This document shows, in pieces, positions 1-5,645 of a DNA stretch of 6,735 nt. Both the position numbers and the translations under genes were made by a program. Under the pieces are notes generated by a model. The model was not told the DNA's origin. It did no database searches and was given only the letters and a program-made list of their open reading frames with translations. Position 1 is the stretch's first letter. The number at the start of each line of letters is the position of its first letter. Source of the DNA: Actinomycetota bacterium (GTDB lineage: Bacteria > Actinomycetota > Thermoleophilia > Gaiellales > Gaiellaceae); assembly GCA_013821525.1 (NCBI GenBank), contig JACDGR010000189.1:1-6735 (forward strand). The letters are read 5' to 3'.

Positions 1-1008
1 GAGCTTGCGCAGGGCCTCGGTTTCGATCTGCCGCACGCGCTCACGGGTCAGACCGAGCTGCTTGCCGATCGCCTCGAGCGATGCGGGGCCGTCACCGACG
101 AGACCGAAGCGAAGCTCGATCACGTCACGCTCGCGATCCGGGAGGTTCGCAACGGCCTGGCGCACCGCGAGATCGCGGAGCGAGGACGAGGCCTCCTCCT
201 CGGTCGACGGGCCGGTGCCGGCGATCAGATCGCCGAACGATGCGTCTCCGTCGTCGCCGACGGGCATGTCGGTCGAGGCAACCGCGCGTGCGGCCGCCAT
301 CACCTCTTCGACGTGGTTCAACGGCAGCTTGGAGTGAGCGGAGAGCTCCTCCGCCGTCGGATCACGCTCGAGGGTCGCGACGAGCTCGCGGCGCGCGCGG
401 GCAACCTTCTGCTCGCGCTCGACGACGTGCACGGGAATGCGAATCGTGCGGGCCTTGTTGGCGACGCCACGCTGCACGGCCTGGCGGATCCACCAGGTCG
501 CGTACGTCGAAAACTTGAAGCCCTTGCGCCAGTCGAACTTCTCCGCGGCGCGGATCAGGCCGAGAACGCCTTCCTGCACGAGGTCGCCGAGCGTGATGCC
601 CTGCGTCTGGTAGCGCTTGGCGATCGAGACGACGAGGCGAAGGTTGCAGTTGATCATGCGCTCCTTCGCGATCATGTCGCCCTTCTCGATGCGCTTCGCA
701 AGCTCGACCTCTTCCGCAGCGGTGAGCAGCGGGTAGCGGCCGGCCTCGTTGAGGAACATTTGGAATGAATCGGTCGTGTAGAGGCCGGTTCCGATCGAGA
801 GGTCGAGCTCAGGCTCTTCCTCCTGCTCCGGCGCTGCGCCGTGCGCGTCGAGCTCGTGGGCGAGGGATTCGGCCTCGGCCTCGTCGAGATCGTGCGCCAG
901 GACGGCATCCGCGATGTCGATAGGGGTAACCGCCCCGTGCTCACCGCGCAGGTGGAGAAGCCCCTCGAGGGCTTCGGCGACAGCCGTGGTCATGCTGATT
1001 TGGGTCAA
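1..1008 (-). CDS. RNA polymerase sigma-70 factor, RpoD/SigA family (C-terminus cut by window edge)
   Basis: Directs RNA polymerase to -35/-10 promoters. The frame is open from the left edge to a stop six codons upstream of a TTG at 1008. Numbering from the in-frame ATG at 993 gives 331 residues. Residues ~10-52 resemble a reduced region 1.1 winged helix. Region 1.2 is ~75-105, starting with DSFQMFLNEAGRYPLL. Region 2 is ~114-190, with the core-binding GDLVQEG motif and the melting/-10 helix FSTYATWWIRQ (161-171). Region 3 is ~190-245. Region 4 is ~270-331, with the -35 helix LTRERVRQIE (314-323). Only about 15-25 C-terminal residues should be missing. The acidic linker at ~56-64 is short, so the protein is much smaller than E. 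coli RpoD. The helix continues AVQRGVANKART rather than the AITR..ADQART type of classical primary sigmas, so I cannot tell a primary from a group 2 sigma. Start: the TTG at 1008 has AAGGAG 4 bases upstream; the ATG at 993 has no ribosome-binding site. Confidence 0.95.
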   Translation of the reverse strand, partial: MTQISMTTAVAEALEGLLHLRGEHGAVTPIDIADAVLAHDLDEAEAESLAHELDAHGAAPEQEEEPELDLSIGTGLYTTDSFQMFLNEAGRYPLLTAAEEVELAKRIEKGDMIAKERMINCNLRLVVSIAKRYQTQGITLGDLVQEGVLGLIRAAEKFDWRKGFKFSTYATWWIRQAVQRGVANKARTIRIPVHVVEREQKVARARRELVATLERDPTAEELSAHSKLPLNHVEEVMAAARAVASTDMPVGDDGDASFGDLIAGTGPSTEEEASSSLRDLAVRQAVANLPDRERDVIELRFGLVGDGPASLEAIGKQLGLTRERVRQIETEALRKL

Positions 1009-1012
1009 CGAA

Positions 1013-1018
1013 CTCCTT
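1013..1018 (-). promoter_or_regulatory. Shine-Dalgarno AAGGAG of the sigma-70 gene
   Basis: On the minus strand AAGGAG lies 4 bases before the TTG at 1008 and 19 bases before the in-frame ATG at 993. The spacing to ATG is too long for normal initiation, so this site argues for the TTG start, which adds five residues. The 4-base spacing to TTG is a little short but workable. Confidence 0.5.
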
Positions 1019-1130
1019 CGGTCTTAGGAAGACGGGCGCGCTGGAGGCGCGTCATCCGTCAACCATTCCAACGCCGCGGACAGTGGCGTTATTCCATTTT
1101 CGAGAGCTGCTAATCCAGAACTTAGTGGCA

Positions 1131-1162
1131 GACTGTTACAAACGTGTTAGGACTGGTGTAAA
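1131..1162. repeat. Two imperfect 12-base direct repeats with 20-base period, upstream of the sigma-70 gene
   Basis: GACTGTTACAAA at 1131-1142 and GACTGGTGTAAA at 1151-1162 match at 9 of 12 positions and start exactly 20 bases apart, about two helical turns. They lie in the 187-base gap between thyX and the sigma-70 gene, which is AT-richer than its surroundings. Such phasing suits a tandem activator or repressor site, but two imperfect copies can arise by chance. I found no convincing -35/-10 pair in this gap; the best is an extended -10-like TGGAATAAC on the minus strand (1090-1098), with no -35 match. Confidence 0.3.
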
Positions 1163-1168
1163 TCACCC

Positions 1169-1182
1169 GTTCAGGGTCGAAC
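1169..1182. repeat. Inverted repeat GTTC-N6-GAAC after thyX
   Basis: GTTCAGGGTCGAAC is a 4-base perfect dyad with a 6-base centre, 14 bases downstream of the thyX stop and upstream of the sigma-70 gene. There is no following T-tract on either strand, so it is not a good intrinsic terminator. As an operator it could act on the sigma-70 gene. It is not the GAAC-N4-GTTC arrangement of actinobacterial LexA boxes. Confidence 0.25.
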
Positions 1183-1195
1183 TCTTAACCCCTGC

Positions 1196-1900
1196 TTAGG
1201 GAGCCACCCTGTTGTTTGCCACAAATGCCTCATGCGTAAACGGCATCTTTGCAGCAAACAGCGACTCGACCGCCTCAGCGTAGACCCGGATCTCCCGCTG
1301 AGCAAATTCTGCGTTGCGGAGCGAGACGAAATTCATCAGCGCCCGGGCGTTGACCGTCCAGTAGAACTGGGTGTAGGCGCCGACAGGCATGACTGCCCGA
1401 GCGAGCTCGCGCGCGACGCCGGCCTCGACGAGCCGGGTGTAGGTGTCAAAAGCCTGGTCGTACACCGCCTGGATCTCGTCTCGAGCCTGCGCCGCGAGCT
1501 CGCCGGAGACGGGCTCGAAGCTGTACGCCCCGGGCTTTCCCACCTGTGTGCGCACGTCTTCGGCGGCCGGCAGATAGAAGTCATCGGTCGCTTTCGCGTA
1601 CCGCATGCTGAACTCGTTGAAGCTGCCTATACGGTGTCTGAACCATTCGCGCGCCACGAAGATCGGGCAGCGGATGTGAAAGCGGAACGCGTTGTGCTCG
1701 AAGGGCGACCCGTGGCGGTCGCGCATCAGGAAGCGGATCAGACCCTCGTCGGCTCCTGACATCTCGTCCTTCCGCTTCGCGAAGGAAACCCGCGCGCCGT
1801 TGACCACCGATAGGTCGTCGGCCATGGAGTCGTCGAGCCGGACGAAGCCGTGATCGTGGACGCGAATCGTGCTCGCGGACTCGTCGAGGTGGTCGGTCAT
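1196..1900 (-). CDS. thyX: Flavin-dependent thymidylate synthase ThyX
   Basis: Makes dTMP from dUMP with methylenetetrahydrofolate as carbon donor and FAD/NAD(P)H as reductant, in the cytoplasm; it replaces ThyA in many bacteria. With the ATG at 1900 it has 234 residues, normal for the family. The signature RHR-x7-S is complete at residues 88-98 (RHRIGSFNEFS, followed by MRY). The conserved HGSPFEHN is at 63-70. The C-terminal half has ARELARAVMPVGAYTQF (~163-179) and SLRNAEFAQREIR (~193-205), which contribute to the nucleotide and flavin sites of the tetramer. Other in-frame starts are ATG at 1909 and GTG at 1939; none has a clear ribosome-binding site. I chose 1900 because residues before it are low-complexity and because a TACCGT box (1911-1916, minus strand) would place transcription about 4 bases before it. 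The gene is divergent from DUF72 and points towards the sigma-70 gene. Confidence 0.96.
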   Translation of the reverse strand: MTDHLDESASTIRVHDHGFVRLDDSMADDLSVVNGARVSFAKRKDEMSGADEGLIRFLMRDRHGSPFEHNAFRFHIRCPIFVAREWFRHRIGSFNEFSMRYAKATDDFYLPAAEDVRTQVGKPGAYSFEPVSGELAAQARDEIQAVYDQAFDTYTRLVEAGVARELARAVMPVGAYTQFYWTVNARALMNFVSLRNAEFAQREIRVYAEAVESLFAAKMPFTHEAFVANNRVAP

Positions 1901-1962
1901 GGGGCGCATGACGGTACTCGCGCGCCCGGACAGAGGCACCGCCGCCGCCCAGACGAGACTTG

Positions 1963-1979
1963 CCCCGGGGACAGGCCCC
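1963..1979. repeat. GC-rich hairpin GGGG-ACAGG-CCCC in the thyX/DUF72 divergent region
   Basis: CCCC at 1963-1966 is followed by GGGG (1967-1970), a 5-base ACAGG loop and CCCC (1976-1979). GGGG can therefore pair with either C-run. The minus-strand reading GGGGCCTGTCCCC looks like short REP-type palindromes scattered in many bacterial genomes; that similarity is from memory of the motif style only. It sits 20 bases before the DUF72 start, so it could also be a transcript-leader structure or operator. Confidence 0.3.
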
Positions 1980-1987
1980 AGGACACG

Positions 1988-1993
1988 TACGGT
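1988..1993 (+). promoter_or_regulatory. Candidate -10 box TACGGT for a leaderless DUF72 transcript
   Basis: TACGGT fits the TANNNT pattern of actinobacterial -10 boxes and ends exactly 6 bases before the ATG at 2000. Transcription would then start on the A of the start codon. There is no Shine-Dalgarno sequence at a usable distance, which fits a leaderless message. No -35 match is seen at 16-18 bases, so the call is weak. Confidence 0.3.
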
Positions 1994-1999
1994 TTGGGC

Positions 2000-2596
2000 A
2001 TGGCCGTGAAGATCGGCACCTCGGGGTGGTCGTACCCGTCCTGGCGGCCCGGGTTCTACCCGGAAGGGATGCAGCCGACGGAGTTCCTCGCCTTCTACGC
2101 GGTGCGGTTCGACACGGTCGAGCTGAACTCGACCGGATACCGGCTCCCGAGCGCCGACCAGTTCCGGCGCTGGGCCGAGGCGGTTCCGGACGGGTTCGAG
2201 TTCTCGGTCAAGTTCTCACTCGTCCGCCTCGACCGCGTGACGACGTTCCTCGAGCGCGTCCTAGCTCTCGGCGACCGGCTCGGCCCGGTGCGCGTCGTCT
2301 ATGAGGGCCCGCGGGACAACGGGACGCTCTCGTTCGTCCAGGGGTCGATCCCACCCGAGATCCGGCTCGCGTGGGACTTTCGCGATGAGTCATGGCAAGA
2401 GACCGACGGGATCGTGCGCGTGGGAGACGCTGGTGCGGAGCCGTTCCGTTATCTCCGGCTACGCGAGCCGCCCTACTCCGACGACGAGCTCCGGGCGGTC
2501 GCGGCGACCATCCGCGGCCCCGCATATGTCTACGTGCGCCACGAGGACGAACCGACCGCACCGGAAACTGCGTCTCGTCTGCGGGATCTCCTTTAA
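2000..2596 (+). CDS. DUF72 (YecE-like) family protein, short form
   Basis: The family has a TIM-barrel-like fold and no settled biochemical function. The N-terminus shows the hallmark GTSGWSYPSW (6-15) and GFYP, then FDTVELNSTGYRLP (37-50), and GFEFSVKFS (65-73), as in full-length members. WDFRDESW (125-132) matches the conserved ExRxxSW segment, with Asp in place of the usual Glu. The end, YVYVRHEDEPTAPETASRL, matches the usual YVYFNND..APxNAxrL region. At 198 residues it is about 40-50 shorter than typical members. The central GPVLFQLPP-type strand is replaced by a diverged LGPVRVVYEGPRDNGTL. I see no frameshift, so this looks like a compact variant rather than a broken gene. The frame is open upstream to 1850, but the family N-terminus begins at MAVKIGTSGW, which fixes the start at 2000. 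Its stop lies 2 bases from the stop of the convergent PLP enzyme. Confidence 0.85.
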   Translation: MAVKIGTSGWSYPSWRPGFYPEGMQPTEFLAFYAVRFDTVELNSTGYRLPSADQFRRWAEAVPDGFEFSVKFSLVRLDRVTTFLERVLALGDRLGPVRVVYEGPRDNGTLSFVQGSIPPEIRLAWDFRDESWQETDGIVRVGDAGAEPFRYLRLREPPYSDDELRAVAATIRGPAYVYVRHEDEPTAPETASRLRDLL

Positions 2597-2598
2597 GG

Positions 2599-3786
2599 CT
2601 AGTACCCCGCGGGAGCGGCTTCGCGCTGCAGGTGCGCGCCTGTCGCGAGCATGTCGACGACCTGGTCGACTGCAAACCGGATCTCATCCTCCGTTGTGAA
2701 GAAGTGCGGGCCGAAGCGCAGGCCGGTGTCCGGTCGCGAGTCGCAGATGATCTCGCGCCGCGCAAGCTCGGCATGCACGGCCTTGAAGTCGGGCACACGA
2801 AAGGCAACAGATCCGCCGCGTCGCTCGGGCTCACGCGGCGAGGTCAGCTCGAAGCCGGCCGAGTCGACGAGATCGACGAGCAACGCGGTCTGCCGCATCG
2901 AGTTCTGGCGGATGCGCTCGACGCCGATCTCCTCGATGATCTCGTAGCCCGCGCTCGCCGCGTAGTTCGCCGCGACGATCGGCGTGCCGGTCAGGAAGCG
3001 CGCCGCACCCGCCGCCGGCGCCATCTCCGGCTCGAAGTCGAACGGACGCGCGTGCGCCTGCCAGCCCGCGAACGCCGGCTCGAGCTGCTCGGCGAGATCG
3101 GGCCGGACGTAGAGCCACCCGGCTCCTGGCCCGCCGCACAGCCACTTGACGGATCCGCCGACACAGAACGCGATGCCGAGCGCCGTGACGTCGAGCGGCA
3201 CGGCGCCTGCCGATTGGTACGCGTCGAGGCAGACGTGCGCGCCGACTTCGTGAGCACGCTCGACGATCCGCTCGGTCGGCTGGATCTCCGCAGTCTTGTA
3301 GAGCACATGCGACACGGGCACGAGCAGCGTTCGCTCGTCGATCGCCTCGATCACGGCCTCCGCGTCCTCGCAGACCACGATCTCAGCGCCGAATCGTGAC
3401 CACGCCTGCTGCACGTAACGCACTGACGGAAAGAGGCCGGCTTCGAAGACGATGCGGTTGCGCGGCGGCTTCAGGTCGAAGCACGAGAGAACGATCGCCT
3501 CGGCGACGGTCACGTTCTGGTGCATCACCGTCGAGCCCGCCGGTGCGCCGATCACGCGGCCGAGCAGGTCGCCGACACGCACCGGCGATGCCCACCAGCC
3601 TTCCCCCCACGCGCGCGCGCCGCGCGTCGCCCATTCGTGTGCGAACTGCTCGAGCCGCACCTGCGCCTCGGCGGGCATCGCCCCGAGGGAATGGTTGATC
3701 AGATACGTCGTCGACGCGAGAATCGGAAAGCGGTCGCGATAGTCGAGCAGCTCCACGGGGTGAAGATTAAAGACGCCAGAGCGCAT
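2599..3786 (-). CDS. Kynureninase-like class V aminotransferase-fold PLP enzyme
   Basis: At 395 residues it has fold-type I PLP enzyme features closest to kynureninase, which cleaves kynurenine to anthranilate and alanine. Visible motifs: TYLINHSLGAMP (27-38), the family's substrate-binding start; AWGEGWW (59-65); a conserved FPSVRY (119-124); CLDAYQSAGAVPLDV (186-200), with Asp188 expected to hold the pyridine nitrogen; VGGSVKWLCGGPGAGWLYV (209-227), with Lys214 the likely Schiff-base lysine; AGWQAHARPFDF (240-251); and ARFLTGTPI (262-270). Classical kynureninases have a DxSHSAG-type segment where this has DAYQSAG, so another substrate is possible. No other tryptophan-catabolism gene is in the window. 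The ATG at 3786 overlaps the last 20 bases of the propeller pseudogene; a GTG at 3756 is an alternative start just after that overlap. No strong ribosome-binding site is seen for either. Fold and PLP use are sure; the reaction is not. Confidence 0.88.
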   Translation of the reverse strand: MRSGVFNLHPVELLDYRDRFPILASTTYLINHSLGAMPAEAQVRLEQFAHEWATRGARAWGEGWWASPVRVGDLLGRVIGAPAGSTVMHQNVTVAEAIVLSCFDLKPPRNRIVFEAGLFPSVRYVQQAWSRFGAEIVVCEDAEAVIEAIDERTLLVPVSHVLYKTAEIQPTERIVERAHEVGAHVCLDAYQSAGAVPLDVTALGIAFCVGGSVKWLCGGPGAGWLYVRPDLAEQLEPAFAGWQAHARPFDFEPEMAPAAGAARFLTGTPIVAANYAASAGYEIIEEIGVERIRQNSMRQTALLVDLVDSAGFELTSPREPERRGGSVAFRVPDFKAVHAELARREIICDSRPDTGLRFGPHFFTTEDEIRFAVDQVVDMLATGAHLQREAAPAGY

Positions 3787-4451
3787 TGCCCGTCGTATGC
3801 GACACCCAGACGTGCCCGCCGGCAGGCAGCACGACGATCGGAGACGGGCCGCCCGGGATCGTACGCACGACCTTCGCCGTGTGCGGATCGATCACGACGA
3901 TCACCGACGAGTCGATGCAGGGCACCCAGAGCTGTCCTTTGACGCCCGCCGAGCCGAGCGGGTTGCGCTTCACCGGCACGCGCGCCAGCACCGCAAGCTC
4001 GCCGGATCGACGCGCGCGACCTGATTGGTCTCCTGCGAGACCCAGAGGGACCCGGCAGCAGCGGTCACCCAATCCGCGCCCGCGAGCGCGACGCTGCCTG
4101 TCACCTTGTTCGTCTGCGGGTCGAGCCGCAGCAGCTTCCCGGCCGTGTGGTCGGTGACCCAGAGGTAGCGGCCGATCGCGCTGAGACCATTCGGCTCGAC
4201 GCCGACCTTGATCACCTTCACGACCTTCGTGCCGGTGATGCGGGAGACGGTCCCGTCCGAGGAGTTCGAGACCCACGCTGAGCCGAACCCCCACTCCACG
4301 TCATAGGGGCCGTTGCCGACCTGCACCGTCGCCGTCACCCGTCCTGTCGCTGTGTCGATCCGCGACACGGTCGAGGTCAGGTTCGCTACGCCCACACTGC
4401 GCCCGGCGCCGAGGCAAGGTTGAACACACGGGTCGCAAGCAGAAGCTTCAT
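3767..4451 (-). pseudogene. YncE/NHL-type beta-propeller protein, broken by two frameshifts
   Basis: Three minus-strand frames carry one protein. Frame A starts at ATG 4451, with GAGGG 7 bases upstream, and reads to APGAVW, then meets TAG at 4386-4388. Frame B (from ~4389 to ~4000) continues with ANLTSTVSRIDTATG and several blades, then goes out of frame at VDPASL. Frame C (from ~4000 to 3767) resumes with AVLARVPVKRNP and ends in VWVSHTTGNALWRL. Each break needs one added base (or two removed): one near 4388-4392, one near 3992-4000. About six blades are visible, each with a G-x-x-WVS/T strand followed by xVxRID-like residues. Propellers of this kind are usually exported or lipid-anchored binding proteins of about 300 residues. 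Here there is no clear signal peptide, so the front seems lost too. Sequencing error is the alternative, but every other gene in the window is intact. It lies upstream of and overlaps the kynureninase-like gene. Confidence 0.75.
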
Positions 4452-4475
4452 CCGGGCGCCCTCACTTGCTCAGTG

Positions 4476-4491
4476 TGGCCGCTCCCGGCCA
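4476..4491. repeat. Perfect dyad TGGCCG-CTCC-CGGCCA between divergent genes
   Basis: A 6-base perfect inverted repeat with a 4-base centre in the 103-base divergent gap between the propeller pseudogene and the STAS gene. It is 25 bases from the propeller start and 63 bases before the STAS start. There is no T-tract, and its place between two outward-facing genes suggests an operator or leader hairpin rather than a terminator. High GC raises the chance of a random match. Confidence 0.3.
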
Positions 4492-4542
4492 AGGGAAGCG
4501 ACGCACGATCTGGATCTCCGATCGGCTTGGCAAGCGAGGTGA

Positions 4543-4548
4543 TCTAAT
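4543..4548 (+). promoter_or_regulatory. Candidate -10 box TCTAAT for a leaderless STAS transcript
   Basis: TCTAAT matches the TATAAT consensus at 5 of 6 positions and ends 6 bases before the ATG at 4555, so transcription would begin on the start codon. A GAGGTGAT stretch at 4536-4543 could serve as a ribosome-binding site, but it is 11 or more bases from the ATG and overlaps the box. No -35 hexamer is evident at 16-18 bases. Confidence 0.4.
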
Positions 4549-4554
4549 CGTCCC

Positions 4555-4914
4555 ATGCCAGACGATCCCGCAGCACCGCTCCGCGAGCCGCCCGTCCGCG
4601 CCGTCGAGACCACGGATGGCGCTGCCGTCTTGACGCTCGCGGGTGAGCTCGACCTCTTCAACGCAGAGGAGGTGCGGCGCGGGCTGGCCGATGCGATCGC
4701 GACCGGCAGCGGGCGGATCGTCGTCGACCTGGCCGAGGTCGAGTTCATCGACTCGACCGCACTCGGGACGCTGGTCGAGGCGCGATCAGCACTCGGAGAT
4801 CGCGAGCTTCTGCTCGCCGCCCCGCAGCCCGAGCCCCGGCGCGCCCTTCGGGTGAGCGGCCTCGACCGGCATCTGGCAGTGCACGACTCGGTCGCTGCAG
4901 CACTTGCGTCGTAG
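4555..4914 (+). CDS. STAS-domain anti-sigma factor antagonist (SpoIIAA/RsbV-like)
   Basis: At 119 residues it is a single STAS domain. In the family, the unphosphorylated form binds an anti-sigma kinase (RsbW/SpoIIAB type) and frees the sigma factor; phosphorylation by that kinase switches it off. Visible features: a first strand VLTLAGELDLFNAEEV (25-40), the typical start after a Pro/Arg-rich 15-residue lead; RIVVDLAEVEFIDSTALGTL (54-73), in which Ser67/Thr68 after Asp66 sits at the phosphorylated position; and a C-terminal half RALRVSGLDRHLAVHDSVAAAL (97-118), like the L..GL...F.v..s..eAl end of the family. No anti-sigma kinase gene lies beside it, so its partner must be encoded elsewhere; the two sigma factors in the window are not the sigma-B type usually controlled this way. 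It is transcribed alone and converges with the DUF427 gene, 15 bases apart. Confidence 0.92.
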   Translation: MPDDPAAPLREPPVRAVETTDGAAVLTLAGELDLFNAEEVRRGLADAIATGSGRIVVDLAEVEFIDSTALGTLVEARSALGDRELLLAAPQPEPRRALRVSGLDRHLAVHDSVAAALAS

Positions 4915-4929
4915 AGGCCTGCGTGACCT

Positions 4930-5406
4930 TCACCAGCCGGCGCTGCCCGGCCCGCCCTTGAACGGGCCGATCAGGTCGCTCGTCACCCAACCACCGTAGA
5001 AGCCGCCGGGCTGAGGCTCGACCCGCTCGCCGTCCACGGTGCACTCGTCCAGCACGGCGGGATAGAAGGCAACAGCGCCGCGAATCGCTTCGAAGCCGGC
5101 CGACGGCTCCGGGTACGCCCAGGCAGCGCGCTCGGCGCGTCTCCCGTCACCACCGAGGACGTCGAAGTAGGAGGCGTTGCCCTTCCACTCGCAGAAGGTC
5201 GCGCGCCCCGCTGACGAGATCAGCGTGCCCTCCCGGATGTCCGCAAGCGGGAAGTAGTAGACGGGCGGGTGGCTCGTCTCGAGCACGCGGTGCGCGCGCG
5301 AGGTCTCTGCGATCACCTCACCGCCGAAGACGACGCGGAGCAGCTTCGCCGTCGCCTCGAGACGCGGCGGCCGCGGATAGTCCCAGACGGATTCGGGTGT
5401 GGCCAT
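4930..5406 (-). CDS. DUF427 domain-containing protein
   Basis: At 158 residues it is a complete single DUF427 domain of unknown biochemical function, common in actinobacteria. The N-terminus has VWDYPRPPRLE (7-17). The middle has VLETSHPPVYYFPLADI (41-57) and CEWKGNASYFDV (72-83). The end has AWAYPEP (95-101), VAFYPAVLDECTVDGERV (112-129) and the near-invariant PQPGGFYGGW (131-140), VTSDLIGPFKGGPGSAGW (141-158). The start is ATG 5406, with GGAG 3 bases upstream. The frame stays open to a TTG at 5457, but those 17 extra residues would run into the tRNA gene and match nothing in the family. It lies downstream of tRNA-Thr on the same strand and converges with STAS. Confidence 0.93.
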   Translation of the reverse strand: MATPESVWDYPRPPRLEATAKLLRVVFGGEVIAETSRAHRVLETSHPPVYYFPLADIREGTLISSAGRATFCEWKGNASYFDVLGGDGRRAERAAWAYPEPSAGFEAIRGAVAFYPAVLDECTVDGERVEPQPGGFYGGWVTSDLIGPFKGGPGSAGW

Positions 5407-5456
5407 CGGCTCCAGAGTGCCGGTGCGCGTCGCCCTGGGGTCGCGAGACGAGAGCA

Positions 5457-5529
5457 AGCCGACGGGGAGACTCGAACTCCCGACCCCTTCATTACGAGTG
5501 AAGTGCTCTACCAGCTGAGCTACGTCGGC
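5457..5529 (-). tRNA. tRNA-Thr (anticodon CGU)
   Basis: The minus strand folds into a full cloverleaf of 73 bases. The acceptor stem GCCGACG/CGTCGGC pairs over all 7 bases. The D arm is GCTC-AGCTGGTA-GAGC. The anticodon stem CTTCA/TGAAG holds loop CTCGTAA, giving anticodon CGT, which reads ACG (Thr). The variable loop is 5 bases. The T arm is GGGAG-TTCGAGT-CTCCC. The discriminator base is U, and CCA is not encoded (UG follows), so CCA must be added by the nucleotidyltransferase. No intron and no mismatch are seen. Confidence 0.98.
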
Positions 5530-5573
5530 GCGGAAACAGCTGAGCGCACAGGATTGCTGCGAACAGCGCGCCT

Positions 5574-5579
5574 AGTGTA
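5574..5579 (-). promoter_or_regulatory. Candidate -10 box TACACT of the tRNA-Thr gene
   Basis: On the minus strand TACACT (TANNNT type) lies 44 bases before the mature tRNA 5' end, implying a leader of roughly 38 bases, usual for a tRNA precursor. There is no good -35 hexamer at 16-18 bases. The 116-base gap between the ECF sigma stop and the tRNA holds nothing else I can name, except the in-frame Ala-rich stretch after the ECF stop. Confidence 0.3.
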
Positions 5580-5645
5580 GCCGTGGGGCCGAGCGACTTT
5601 CGCTGCCGCTACGGCGGTCGCCGTGATCTGGCGCGCTGTTTTCTC

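Noticed and set aside
313..768. Plus-strand open frames opposite the sigma-70 gene
   Set aside because: Antisense shadows of a clearly coding minus-strand frame that runs off the left edge.
1169..1182. LexA/SOS box
   Set aside because: The dyad is GTTC-N6-GAAC, the reverse order and different spacing from the actinobacterial GAAC-N4-GTTC box.
2392..3399. Long plus-strand open frame (335 codons) opposite the PLP enzyme
   Set aside because: It is Arg-rich, without family motifs, and antisense to a clear kynureninase-like gene. It is the usual high-GC shadow frame.
3990..4395. Programmed ribosomal frameshifting in the propeller gene
   Set aside because: Neither break has a slippery heptamer or an obvious downstream structure, and such genes are not known to need frameshifting.
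5407..5457. N-terminal extension of the DUF427 gene to the TTG at 5457
   Set aside because: It would overlap the tRNA end by a base and adds 17 residues outside the domain; ATG 5406 has its own ribosome-binding site.
5457..5529. Integration (att) site at the tRNA-Thr 3' end
   Set aside because: No integrase and no duplicated tRNA 3' end elsewhere in the window.
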